Positions 54,082-62,559 of a DNA stretch of 64,000 bases are shown one piece after another. The stretch is taken from positions 668,720 to 732,719 of the forward strand of contig CALCII010000013.1 in assembly GCA_937907395.1 (NCBI GenBank), given 5' to 3'. The DNA comes from an uncultured Chitinophagaceae bacterium (GTDB lineage Bacteria; Bacteroidota; Bacteroidia; Chitinophagales; Chitinophagaceae). The notes beneath the pieces were generated by a model, which worked only from the letters and a program-made list of their open reading frames with translations, made no database searches and was not told the origin of the DNA. A program made the translations under genes and the position numbers. Within the stretch, counting starts at the first letter, position 1. Each line of letters starts with the position of its first letter.

Positions 54082-55959
54082 ATGCGTTATACAATCATTG
54101 CCATTTTACTGCTGTTTACTGCAGTTGTTACAGCCTTCAGAGAATCTGTTGCCATTACAGGAAAGGTAACGGATGAAATGGGTAATCCTATTCAGAATGT
54201 TCTTATTGCTGAGAAAGGAACCCGTAATCATACAACAACAAATTATGAGGGCGTATTTAAAATAAGCGTTGCAGATAGGAAAGCTACACTGGTTGTTTCT
54301 TATGGTGGGTATGAAACGGAAACAATTGACCTGAAAGGACAAACAACATTGTCTGTAAAGTTGCGCCAGCTACACCCGAAAGAAGAAACAGAAATGAAGG
54401 TTAAGACGGTACAAAAGAAAGACAGGGTGGCAGGTGCTGCAATTATGAGAGTACCGCCATCAGGGAACTACAGCAATACCGTGAATGAAGATTTGGGTGG
54501 TTATAATACAGAAGATTATGACGGGATTACAGAAAACCGATTTCGCAAAGTGAAAGATGAACCTTTGTCTACGTTTTCGATTGATGTAGATGGGGCTTCC
54601 TACAGCAATGTGCGTCGAATGATTAATTACGGGCAATTGCCACCTGCCGGAGCAGTGCGTGTGGAAGAGTTTATCAATTACTTTAAATACAATTATCCGC
54701 AACCGAAAGGAAAGGATCCTTTCAGTATCAATACAGAAATCAGCAACTGTCCGTGGAATACTAAACATAAATTAGTGATGATTGGTTTACAAGGGAAAAT
54801 TCTTTCCACAGAAAATCTGCCACCATCAAATCTCGTATTTCTGATTGATGTAAGTGGATCTATGAGCGATTACAATAAATTACCTCTTGTAAAATCGTCA
54901 TTAAAGTTGTTGGTGAATCAGTTGCGGGAACAGGACAATGTAGCTATTGTTGTTTATGCAGGTGCTGCCGGATTGGTACTGCCTTCTACAAGTGGAATGA
55001 ATAAAGAAAAAATACTGGAAGCGATTGAAAAGCTGGAAGCTGGTGGTTCCACAGCGGGTGGTGCAGGAATTCAACTGGCGTATAAAGTGGCAGGCGAACA
55101 GTTTAAAAAAGGCGGAAACAACCGGGTGATTCTTTGTACAGATGGTGATTTTAATGTGGGTATGAGCAGTGATGATGCGATGGAACGGCTCATTGAAGAA
55201 AAGCGGAAAACAGGTGTGTATCTTACCGTACTGGGTTATGGAATGGGTAATTACAAAGACAATAAAATGCAGAAGCTGGCAAATAAAGGAAATGGAAATC
55301 ATGCTTATATCGATGGTATGAATGAAGCTAAAAAAGTATTGGTGAATGAATTTGGCGGAACCATGTTTACCATTGCCAAAGATGTGAAACTGCAGATTGA
55401 ATTCAACCCGGCATTAGTACAGGGGTACCGACTGGTGGGTTATGAAAACCGTATGTTGAATAAAGAAGATTTTAATAACGATCAGAAAGATGCGGGTGAA
55501 TTGGGAAGCGGACATACGGTAACAGCTATTTACGAAATCATTCCCACTGGTATTGAAAGCTCGTTCATAGAACCGGTAGATGACCTCAAGTATCAGCAGA
55601 TAATTCAGAATGCAAAAGTGAATTCAAAGAGCGAGTTGATGACAATAAAATTCCGTTATAAGGAACCGGATGGTGAAATAAGTAAATTGATTGTTCATAC
55701 AGTAAATGATAATCCGGTTACTATTTCCAGTACATCCGATAATTTCCGTTTTGCAACAGCAGTGGCACAGTTTGGTATGTTGTTACGTAATTCCGAATTC
55801 AAAGGAACTGCTACTTATGAAACTGTTATCAGCCAGGCCGCTGGTTCCATTGGAAAAGATGAAGAAGGATACCGGACAGAATTTGTAAAACTGGTACAAC
55901 TGGTAAACAGTATGGTGCTGAAGCAAAAAGTGATCCCCCAACCAATTGAAATAAAATAA
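54082..55959 (+). CDS. vWA-domain protein with carboxypeptidase-regulatory-like N-domain (YfbK-type)
   Basis: 625 residues with a hydrophobic N-terminus (TIIAILLLFTAVVTAF). Residues 27-100 form a CarboxypepD_reg-like domain (ITGKVTDEMGNPIQNVLIAE). The YfbK-type N-region (STFSIDVDGASYSNVRRMI; PAGAVRVEEFINYF) leads to a vWA domain with the MIDAS motif LIDVSGSMS near 254 and a C-terminal DUF3520 part (QKDAGELGSGHTVTAIYEI). vWA MIDAS sites bind divalent metal and mediate protein contacts. It is divergent from the sigma/anti-sigma pair, a common arrangement in Bacteroidota. Function unknown; an envelope-anchored binding protein is likely. Confidence 0.88.
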   Translation: MRYTIIAILLLFTAVVTAFRESVAITGKVTDEMGNPIQNVLIAEKGTRNHTTTNYEGVFKISVADRKATLVVSYGGYETETIDLKGQTTLSVKLRQLHPKEETEMKVKTVQKKDRVAGAAIMRVPPSGNYSNTVNEDLGGYNTEDYDGITENRFRKVKDEPLSTFSIDVDGASYSNVRRMINYGQLPPAGAVRVEEFINYFKYNYPQPKGKDPFSINTEISNCPWNTKHKLVMIGLQGKILSTENLPPSNLVFLIDVSGSMSDYNKLPLVKSSLKLLVNQLREQDNVAIVVYAGAAGLVLPSTSGMNKEKILEAIEKLEAGGSTAGGAGIQLAYKVAGEQFKKGGNNRVILCTDGDFNVGMSSDDAMERLIEEKRKTGVYLTVLGYGMGNYKDNKMQKLANKGNGNHAYIDGMNEAKKVLVNEFGGTMFTIAKDVKLQIEFNPALVQGYRLVGYENRMLNKEDFNNDQKDAGELGSGHTVTAIYEIIPTGIESSFIEPVDDLKYQQIIQNAKVNSKSELMTIKFRYKEPDGEISKLIVHTVNDNPVTISSTSDNFRFATAVAQFGMLLRNSEFKGTATYETVISQAAGSIGKDEEGYRTEFVKLVQLVNSMVLKQKVIPQPIEIK

Positions 55960-55970
55960 TAGAGAGAAGC

Positions 55971-55998
55971 GAGCCGGCAAAGCCGGCTCTTTCATTTT
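55971..55998 (+). terminator. Terminator of the vWA gene, overlapping the xerD stop
   Basis: Stem gagccggc, loop aaa, complement gccggctc, then ttt and a T-rich tail on the plus strand. The last bases overlap the 3' end of xerD on the minus strand. Confidence 0.75.
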
Positions 55999-56897
55999 TC
56001 CCCAAAACCGGGATGAAATTGCTCCAGTGTTTTACGCAGGAACTCCCGGTCAAGATGTGTGTAGATTTCTGTTGTGGTAATACTTTCATGCCCCAGCATT
56101 TCCTGCACTGCACGCAAATCGGCACCGCCTTCCACTAAATGTGTCGCAAATGAATGGCGGAATGTATGAGGTGAAATGTTTTTAGTAATGCCAGCTTGTT
56201 TTGCCAGCTCTTTGATGATCATAAAAATCATAACCCGTGTTAACCCTGCACCTCTGCGGTTGAGAAACAGGAAATCTTCAAATCCGGTCTTTACCGGTGT
56301 ATGTACCCTTATGGTGTTTGCATAAATGTTGATATGCTTCACAGCACTGTTGCCAATAGGGACAAGACGTTCTTTATCTCCTTTTCCAATCACCCGTATA
56401 AATCCAACATCTAGGTACAGGTGCGATCGTTTCAAACTAACCACTTCGCTTACCCGAAGTCCGCAGCTGTACATGGTTTCCAATATAGCTTTGTTACGAA
56501 CGCCTTCCGGTTTGCTCAGATCAATCTGGTTGATGATGGCTTCAATTTCATCATAACTCAATACATCAGGCAATTTTCGTTTCAGCTTTGGTGCGTCAAG
56601 CAGGGCAGTGGGGTCTTTGGTTGTGATTTGTTCAAGGAGGCAATACTTATAGAATTGCCGTAAACCGGAAATGATTCTTGCCTGGCTGCTGGCAGTCATG
56701 CCCAGTTCACCAATCCATTTGAGGAATTGTTGCAGGTCGCTCAGCACCAGGTCGCCGGGTGCTTTTGGTTGCTGGATAGACAACAGATGTTGGGTGAGCA
56801 TTTCCACATCATGCAGGTATGCTTCGACTGAATTTTCGCTGAGCGATTTTTCCAGTTGCAGATATGCTTTGAATCCTTTTTTATACGGTTCCCACAT
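55992..56897 (-). CDS. xerD: Site-specific tyrosine recombinase XerD
   Basis: 301 residues, the usual XerD length. The N-terminal SAM-like core-binding domain (KAYLQLEKSLSENSVEAYLHDV) precedes the catalytic domain. Catalytic residues are Arg in YSCGLRVSEVVSLKRSH (near 148), H-x-x-R in SPHTFRHSFATHL (near 245-248), His in EMLGHESITTTE (near 271) and Tyr in EIYTHLD (near 280). With XerC it resolves chromosome dimers at dif. No dif-like site was found in the window. The gene is complete, unlike the integrase remnant at 1952-2200. Confidence 0.93.
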   Translation of the reverse strand: MWEPYKKGFKAYLQLEKSLSENSVEAYLHDVEMLTQHLLSIQQPKAPGDLVLSDLQQFLKWIGELGMTASSQARIISGLRQFYKYCLLEQITTKDPTALLDAPKLKRKLPDVLSYDEIEAIINQIDLSKPEGVRNKAILETMYSCGLRVSEVVSLKRSHLYLDVGFIRVIGKGDKERLVPIGNSAVKHINIYANTIRVHTPVKTGFEDFLFLNRRGAGLTRVMIFMIIKELAKQAGITKNISPHTFRHSFATHLVEGGADLRAVQEMLGHESITTTEIYTHLDREFLRKTLEQFHPGFGEK

Positions 56898-56996
56898 GTG
56901 GTTGAAATGATGGTCTAAGATAGGAATATCTCCTTGTTACTTTGCAAGCATGGATATATGAAGTGAAGTAGTATATTCGCAACTTCAATTGATTTT

Positions 56997-57512
56997 ATGC
57001 AATCCTCGAAACCTGTATTTCTGCCCATCTTCAAGCGTTTGATGAATACCAACCGCCGTCGTTTCCGTTATTTTTTAACCCGTTTGGAAACGGTGAAACC
57101 GAAAGGCCTTGATAAAATGGCTGCTGAGGTGGATAAAGAAGTATGGGCCGAAACAGATTGTTTGCAGTGTGCAAATTGCTGTAAAACCATGACGCCCACT
57201 TTTACCAAACAGGATATCAAACGTATCTCTGCACACTTTAATCAAACGCCGGAAGAGTTTACGGAAAAATGGTTGTACAAAGAACGCAGTACCGGCGACA
57301 TGATGAATAAAAAGCAACCCTGCCAGTTCCTCAACTTAAAGGATAACAAGTGCAGTATTTATGAAATTCGTCCGGCCGATTGTTCCGGCTTCCCTCATCA
57401 TACCAAGAAACATTTTACAGAATGGGTACATGTGTACAAACAAAATGTTGAGTATTGTCCGGCAACCTACAAATTAGTGGAAAAGATGATGGAGCGGGTG
57501 GGGAAGGTTTAG
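56997..57512 (+). CDS. YkgJ-type cysteine-cluster protein
   Basis: 171 residues. Cysteines in DCLQCANCCKTMTPTF (near 55-62), KKQPCQFLNLKDNKCSIYEIRPADCSGFP (near 104-128) and EYCPATY near the C-terminus match the YkgJ/CxxCxxCC family, thought to bind zinc or an iron-sulfur cluster. Function unknown. A TATATTCG box lies at 56972-56979, 17 bp before the ATG. The gene is divergent from xerD. Confidence 0.85.
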   Translation: MQSSKPVFLPIFKRLMNTNRRRFRYFLTRLETVKPKGLDKMAAEVDKEVWAETDCLQCANCCKTMTPTFTKQDIKRISAHFNQTPEEFTEKWLYKERSTGDMMNKKQPCQFLNLKDNKCSIYEIRPADCSGFPHHTKKHFTEWVHVYKQNVEYCPATYKLVEKMMERVGKV

Positions 57513-57539
57513 TTAGGGAATATTTTCTATTTATCTATT

Positions 57540-57748
57540 TGTTATTAGTACCCTTAATCGTTGCAGAAAGCAGAATGCTTATTGCGCAATGCTTAATGCA
57601 GAATGTCGAAGACCCCGACCGATAGCGTCGGTGGCAAAAGGCAAAGAAGAGCCGATTCCAACTATTAAACTTGAAACCCTTAAACGTTTGCTGTTGATCG
57701 GTGGCCATTGGCCGGAAAACCAGTAACCTGCAACGAGTAACCTGCAAC
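57540..57748. repeat. Intergenic patch of short repeats and a small palindrome
   Basis: Within 236 bp without a gene there are repeated units (gcagaatgctt, gcaatgctta, gcagaatg near 57572-57605), a stem ccgac/gtcgg (57616-57632), a ggtggccattggccgg near-palindrome, and a direct repeat gtaacctgcaac (57723-57734 and 57736-57747). No frame here looks coding. It resembles the interspersed short-repeat debris seen between Bacteroidota genes. Confidence 0.5.
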
Positions 57749-59335
57749 TTACTTATGAATTTCACTCGTGAAGTGGAATTCAATATCCGGATTGTTTTGC
57801 CGTTCTGTATTCAGGAACCATTCACTCTGCGCCAGGTAAACCAGGTGCCCGTCTTTATCTTCGGCAATATTATTGGTCTTGAAACGGGTGAAGTCATTCA
57901 ATTTTTTATCATCCTTACTTGTAATCCAGCAGGCTTTGTAATAGGGAAGTGTTTTGAATTCACAACTGGCGCCATATTCCTGCAATAAGCGGTATTGAAT
58001 CACTTCAAACTGAAGTTCTCCCACACAGCCAATGATCTTTTTGTTGCCGCCAAACTGGGTAAACAGCTGAGCTACACCTTCATCGGTCAGCTGCAGCAAT
58101 CCTTTTTCCAGCTGTTTGGTTTTCATAGGATCTTTATTCACCACTTCTTTGAACAATTCAGGGGAAAAGGAAGGTATACCGGTGAAATAAAAATTTTCAC
58201 CTTCTGTCAATGTATCACCAATTTTGAAGTTGCCGGTATCAAACAAACCTACCACATCGCCGGGAAATGCTTCTTCAATCACATCTTTCTGCCGGGCAAG
58301 AAAGGAATAAGGATTACTGAAACGAACATCTTTATCCAGCCGTACATGGTGGAAGTATTTATTGCGTTCAAACTTTCCACTGCATACACGCAGGAACGCA
58401 ATACGGTCACGATGCTTGGGATCTAAGTTGGCATGAATCTTAAAAATAAAGCCACTGAACTTATCTTCATTTACATCCAGGTGACGGGTGGATGTTTCCC
58501 TGCTTTGCGGAGTAGGGGCAATGCGAATAAACGTACTCAGCAATTCTTTCACACCAAAATTATTCACGGCACTTCCGAAAAATACGGGTGCCACTTTTCC
58601 TTTCAGGTATTCTTCTGTATTTAATTCACCATGAACTCCATCCACCAACTCCACATCTTCACGAAGTATAGCAGCATCTGTATCTCCGATCTTTTGTTCA
58701 AGAACAGAATCATTCAGATCATGAATGGTAACCACATCTTCATCAGACGCTTTAGTGTTGGCTGTAAAAAGTACAAGGCTCTTGTTGTGTAAATCATATA
58801 CACCTTTAAAATCCTTTCCGCTATTAATAGGCCATGTCATGGGATGCAGGTGAAGATTCAATTCTTTCTCTATTTCCTCCAGCAAATCAAATCTGTTTTT
58901 ACCATCACGGTCCATTTTGTTGATGAATACAATCACAGGTGTATCCCGCATGCGGCATACCTCCATGAGACGGCGGGTTTGGTCTTCCACACCATTCACA
59001 CTGTCGATTACCAGGATCACACTATCCACTGCTGTCAATGTTCGGTACGTATCTTCTGCAAAGTCTTTGTGGCCGGGTGTATCCAGCAGGTTGATGAGCA
59101 TACCATTGTACTCGAAGGTCATCACAGAAGTAGCCACTGAGATACCACGCTGGCGTTCAATTTCCATGAAATCACTCGTGGCTCCTTTTTTGATCTTATT
59201 GCTTTTAACGGCACCTGCCACCTGTATGGCGCCTCCAAACAACAGTAACTTTTCTGTTAAGGTTGTTTTACCAGCATCCGGGTGTGAGATAATAGCAAAA
59301 GTGCGTCGGCGTTGTATTTCGTTTTCGAATTTCAT
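57749..59335 (-). CDS. prfC: Peptide chain release factor 3
   Basis: 528 residues, standard RF3 length. GTPase motifs: SHPDAGKTTLTEKLL (P-loop), RGISVATSVMTFEY (switch I), LDTPGHKDFAED (switch II) and VFINKMDRDGKNRFD (NKxD). RF3 C-terminal signature VGELQFEVIQYRLLQEYGA is present. RF3 recycles RF1 and RF2 from the ribosome after peptide release. It ends beside the repeat patch and is divergent from the permease gene. Confidence 0.95.
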   Translation of the reverse strand: MKFENEIQRRRTFAIISHPDAGKTTLTEKLLLFGGAIQVAGAVKSNKIKKGATSDFMEIERQRGISVATSVMTFEYNGMLINLLDTPGHKDFAEDTYRTLTAVDSVILVIDSVNGVEDQTRRLMEVCRMRDTPVIVFINKMDRDGKNRFDLLEEIEKELNLHLHPMTWPINSGKDFKGVYDLHNKSLVLFTANTKASDEDVVTIHDLNDSVLEQKIGDTDAAILREDVELVDGVHGELNTEEYLKGKVAPVFFGSAVNNFGVKELLSTFIRIAPTPQSRETSTRHLDVNEDKFSGFIFKIHANLDPKHRDRIAFLRVCSGKFERNKYFHHVRLDKDVRFSNPYSFLARQKDVIEEAFPGDVVGLFDTGNFKIGDTLTEGENFYFTGIPSFSPELFKEVVNKDPMKTKQLEKGLLQLTDEGVAQLFTQFGGNKKIIGCVGELQFEVIQYRLLQEYGASCEFKTLPYYKACWITSKDDKKLNDFTRFKTNNIAEDKDGHLVYLAQSEWFLNTERQNNPDIEFHFTSEIHK

Positions 59336-59483
59336 GTTTCAATATTTGCAGGTGTTGGTTCATGGGTTAAATACATCTTCATGCGTTCAGATCCATCCAC
59401 CAGCCCTAAAATCAAGCCCGCAAAGTTACGTTTCCGGCGGTTTCCGTTTGTAACAATTTTGATCGTATATCCCGTTTTCATTC

Positions 59484-59491
59484 TAAATTTG
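59484..59491 (+). promoter_or_regulatory. -7 promoter element of the permease gene
   Basis: TAAATTTG fits TAnnTTTG and ends 4 bases before ATG 59496. Confidence 0.45.
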
Positions 59492-59495
59492 GCTT

Positions 59496-60743
59496 ATGCG
59501 GAAAACCTTTGAAATATTCTGGAACAGCCTGGTCTTTGCTACCATGGAGCTCAGGAAGAATAAGCTGCGCACGTTTCTGAGTTTGCTCGGAATTACATTC
59601 GGTATCTTTTGTATCATCAGTGTAATGGCAACAGTGGGTAGCCTGCAAAAAAATGTTCAGAATTCATTTAAGTCTTTCGGAAATAACACGATTTATATTC
59701 AGAAATGGCCCTGGGGTGGTGGAAGCGATTATCCCTGGTGGAAGTATATGAGCCGTCCAAACGCTAAGTTCCGTGAAATGGCTCCTGTGAAAGAAAAGAC
59801 ATCTCTGGCGGCTAATGTGGCATTCACCTATACCAATTCATCGCCTCTGGAATATGAGGATGAAGCATTGTCGAATGTTAGCTGGTATGGTGTTACAGAA
59901 GAATTTACAGCCATACAGCCGGTGGAGATTGGCTGGGGGCGTTATCTCATCAACAGCGAATTTGAACATGGCACCAATTCCCTCATTATGGGTTTTAATG
60001 TGGCCGAAAAACTATTCACGAAACCGGAGTCAGCCGTAGGAAAAACAGTTTCGATTAATGGTCGCAAGATTACTGTGATTGGTGTTATTAAAAAGCAAGG
60101 GCAGAGTTTAATTGGCGGATGGGATTTCGATAATGTCGTGATGGTTCCTTTCCGTTTTGGAAACCAGATTGGCAATGAGCGGAGAAGTGATGGTTTTATT
60201 CTTGTAAAAGGAAAAGAAAATATTCCGAGCGAAGAATTGAAAAACGAATTAAGAGGAGTAATGAGAAGTGTTCGCAGGCTCAATCCGAAAGACGATGATA
60301 ATTTTGCGCTTAATGATGTAAGCACAGGCGCCACTCAGATCAATGCCATTTTTGATGGTATGACCATTGGGGGTATTGCGATCACCATCCTTTCGTTTAT
60401 CGTAGGTATTTTCGGTGTTGCGAATATTATGTTTGTTACGGTTCGGGAACGAACCAGTATTATCGGGCTCAAAAAGGCGATCGGAGCCAAGAGCAGAACC
60501 ATTCTTTCTGAGTTCCTCATGGAGAGTGCATTCCTTTGCGTACTTGGAGGAATCATTGGGCTGATACTCGTATTTGTTCTCACATTCATACTTACCAATG
60601 TTCTCAACTTTGAAGTTTTCATTTCCTGGAAATTATTCCTGGGTGCTGTTATGACTTGTATTATCACAGGTATACTTGCCGGTATTATTCCGGCGTTTAT
60701 TGCAGCACGTATGGATCCGGTGGTAGCCATCCGTAGTAAATAA
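59496..60743 (+). CDS. MacB/FtsX-type ABC transporter permease
   Basis: 415 residues with four membrane segments: one near the N-terminus (FLSLLGITFGIFCIISVMATV) and three at the C-terminus (GIAITILSFIVGIFGVANIMF; AFLCVLGGIIGLILVFVLTFI; GAVMTCIITGILAGIIPAF). The N-terminal MELRKNKLRTFLS and C-terminal AARMDPVVAIRSK are the family signatures. The large periplasmic domain (about 45-270) is of the MacB_PCD type. No ATPase or membrane-fusion gene is adjacent, so its partners lie elsewhere. Such systems export peptides, lipoproteins or toxic compounds. Confidence 0.88.
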   Translation: MRKTFEIFWNSLVFATMELRKNKLRTFLSLLGITFGIFCIISVMATVGSLQKNVQNSFKSFGNNTIYIQKWPWGGGSDYPWWKYMSRPNAKFREMAPVKEKTSLAANVAFTYTNSSPLEYEDEALSNVSWYGVTEEFTAIQPVEIGWGRYLINSEFEHGTNSLIMGFNVAEKLFTKPESAVGKTVSINGRKITVIGVIKKQGQSLIGGWDFDNVVMVPFRFGNQIGNERRSDGFILVKGKENIPSEELKNELRGVMRSVRRLNPKDDDNFALNDVSTGATQINAIFDGMTIGGIAITILSFIVGIFGVANIMFVTVRERTSIIGLKKAIGAKSRTILSEFLMESAFLCVLGGIIGLILVFVLTFILTNVLNFEVFISWKLFLGAVMTCIITGILAGIIPAFIAARMDPVVAIRSK

Positions 60744-60748
60744 GGAAT

Positions 60749-60756
60749 TACCTTTG
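60749..60756 (+). promoter_or_regulatory. -7 promoter element of tsaD
   Basis: TACCTTTG fits TAnnTTTG and lies 20 bases before ATG 60777. Confidence 0.4.
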
Positions 60757-60776
60757 CGTCTCATTACAAATTCTGA

Positions 60777-61817
60777 ATGATTACCATTCTTGCAATTGAA
60801 TCTTCCTGCGATGAAACGTCTGCCTCGGTTTGCCGTGACGGAAAGGTGGTGAGCAATATCATTGCCACGCAGGCTATTCATGAAAAATATGGCGGCGTTG
60901 TACCGGAGCTTGCTTCCCGTGCCCATATGGAGAATATTGTTCCTGTGGTGGAAGAGGCGCTGGCTGTGGCAGGTTGCAGTTTGAATGAACTCAATGCCAT
61001 TGCTTTTACACAAGCCCCTGGTTTGATTGGTTCCTTACTGGTAGGATCACAGTTCGCCAAATCACTCTCCTTATCCCTGAATATTCCGTTGATTGCTGTG
61101 CATCATATGCAGGCGCATGTAATGGCAAACCTGATTGATGATCCCCAACCTTCATTCCCTTTTATATGTCTGACAGTTAGTGGTGGCCATACACAGATTG
61201 TTCTGTGTGAAAGTCCAACTCAAATGAAGGTGTTAGGAGAAACGATTGATGATGCAGCAGGTGAAGCTTTTGATAAATCAGCCAAACTGCTGGGTTTGCC
61301 TTACCCGGGTGGGCCCCTGATCGACAAATATGCAAGGGAAGGAAAACCAGATCGCTTTCATTTTCCGGAACCACAAATTCCCGGATTGAATTTCAGTTTC
61401 AGCGGATTAAAAACATCAATTCTTTATTTCCTGAAAAACGGCGGGAAAAGCCTTGTTTTTAAAGAAGCATTTCTGGCAAATGAAGAAGAGCAGCAACAAT
61501 TCATCAATGAAAATCTGCCTGATATCTGTGCCAGTATTCAGCACCGCATTGTTTCTATCTTGCTCAACAAGCTGAAGAAGGCTTCCATTGAAACTGGAAT
61601 AAGAAATATTTGCCTGGCTGGCGGAGTAAGTGCCAACAGCGGTTTGCGAAATGCATTTATAGAAATGGGAAAGAAGTATCACTGGAACACTTTTATTCCT
61701 GCTTTTGAATATTGTACCGATAATGCGGCAATGATTGCTATAACGGCTTTTTATAAATACCAGGCACAGGATTTTGTAACCATACAGTCAGTACCTACTG
61801 CAAGAGCAGAATGGTAA
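60777..61817 (+). CDS. tsaD: tRNA N6-adenosine threonylcarbamoyltransferase
   Basis: 346 residues. AIESSCDETSASV at the start, the metal site HHMQAHVMANL (H-x3-H near 108-112), SGGHTQIVL, GEAFDKSAKLLGLPYPGG, LNFSFSGLKTS, and the C-terminal NAAMIAITAFY with preceding Asp (CTDNA) are all family hallmarks. TsaD transfers the threonylcarbamoyl group to A37 of ANN-decoding tRNAs. It is followed 10 bp later by trmN6, another tRNA A37 modification gene, so the two form a small tRNA-modification unit. Confidence 0.95.
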   Translation: MITILAIESSCDETSASVCRDGKVVSNIIATQAIHEKYGGVVPELASRAHMENIVPVVEEALAVAGCSLNELNAIAFTQAPGLIGSLLVGSQFAKSLSLSLNIPLIAVHHMQAHVMANLIDDPQPSFPFICLTVSGGHTQIVLCESPTQMKVLGETIDDAAGEAFDKSAKLLGLPYPGGPLIDKYAREGKPDRFHFPEPQIPGLNFSFSGLKTSILYFLKNGGKSLVFKEAFLANEEEQQQFINENLPDICASIQHRIVSILLNKLKKASIETGIRNICLAGGVSANSGLRNAFIEMGKKYHWNTFIPAFEYCTDNAAMIAITAFYKYQAQDFVTIQSVPTARAEW

Positions 61818-61827
61818 TTTTTCAGCA

Positions 61828-62559
61828 ATGCCCAATACCTATTTTCAATTCAAACAATTTATCGTTCACCAGGAACAGGCTGCGCTCAAAGTGAGTACAG
61901 ATAGCTGTTTGTTTGGAGCCTGGGCGGGACAATATGCATGCGATGTACGAAGTACGGGGTACGATGTAAGGCATGTGCTGGATATTGGTGCGGGAACGGG
62001 TTTGTTAATGATGATGCTGGCCCAGCAATGCGATGCACAGATCGACGGAGTGGAACTGGATGAACAATCCTTTCACCAGGCGCTACAGAATATCCGCCTT
62101 TCTCCATGGGTAAACCGTCTTCGGTTACACCATACCGATATACGGATGTACCAGCTCGGACAGCAATATGATTTCATCATCAGTAATCCGCCTTTCTACG
62201 AAGGAGACCTTCGTTCAACTTCCGAAACAAAGAATAAAGCCAAACATGATACCGGGTTAAAACTGGATGAATTATTGCAGGAAGTCGACCGTTTACTTAC
62301 AAAAGATGGATTCTTCGCAGTGTTGCTTCCTTTTCACCGGGCAGAATTATTTATTGCAAAAGCCGCTGCTCTTCACCTGTATCCGGATCATCAACTCCTG
62401 GTTCGTCAATCAACAACACACTCTTACTTCCGGGCACAGCTGATCTTTAGCCGAAAGCAAAAGGAATTACAAACAGAAGAGTTGTCAATTAAAGATGCAT
62501 CCGGACAATACACCATTGGTTTTGTGAAATTGCTGAAAGATTATTACCTGCATTTATAA
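61828..62559 (+). CDS. trmN6: tRNA1(Val) adenine-37 N6-methyltransferase
   Basis: 243 residues. The class-I methyltransferase fold shows VLDIGAGTGLLMMMLAQQ (SAM loop), DGVELDEQSFHQAL and the N6-adenine motif IISNPPFYEGDLRS. The usual start YFQFKQFIVHQEQAALKVSTDS is present. Between GAWAG and VLDIG there are more residues than normal (QYACDVRSTGYDVRH), encoded by a tacgatgta-like repeat tract. The protein should methylate A37 of tRNA-Val. It follows tsaD by 10 bp and overlaps the converging dehydrogenase gene by 6 bp. Confidence 0.9.
   Translation: MPNTYFQFKQFIVHQEQAALKVSTDSCLFGAWAGQYACDVRSTGYDVRHVLDIGAGTGLLMMMLAQQCDAQIDGVELDEQSFHQALQNIRLSPWVNRLRLHHTDIRMYQLGQQYDFIISNPPFYEGDLRSTSETKNKAKHDTGLKLDELLQEVDRLLTKDGFFAVLLPFHRAELFIAKAAALHLYPDHQLLVRQSTTHSYFRAQLIFSRKQKELQTEELSIKDASGQYTIGFVKLLKDYYLHL
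61935..61976. repeat. Short repeat tract inserted within trmN6
   Basis: The tract holds gatgtac, gaagtac, ggggtac and gatgta units in a row (61942-61968), flanked by gcatgcg and gcatgtg. Such tacgatgtac-type units are typical of intergenic low-complexity in related genomes (recalled, not searched). Here it stays in frame and adds about 9 residues to the loop before the SAM motif. Confidence 0.5.

Noticed and set aside
55992..56897. xerD as the integrase of a mobile element
   Set aside because: Length, motifs and housekeeping context fit chromosomal XerD; no att repeats or cargo genes flank it.
57540..57748. A CRISPR array
   Set aside because: Repeats are short, few and irregularly spaced, with no spacer pattern and no cas genes in the window.
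58917..59453. A 178-residue plus-strand frame over prfC
   Set aside because: It is antisense to the RF3 GTPase domain, whose motifs are intact on the other strand.
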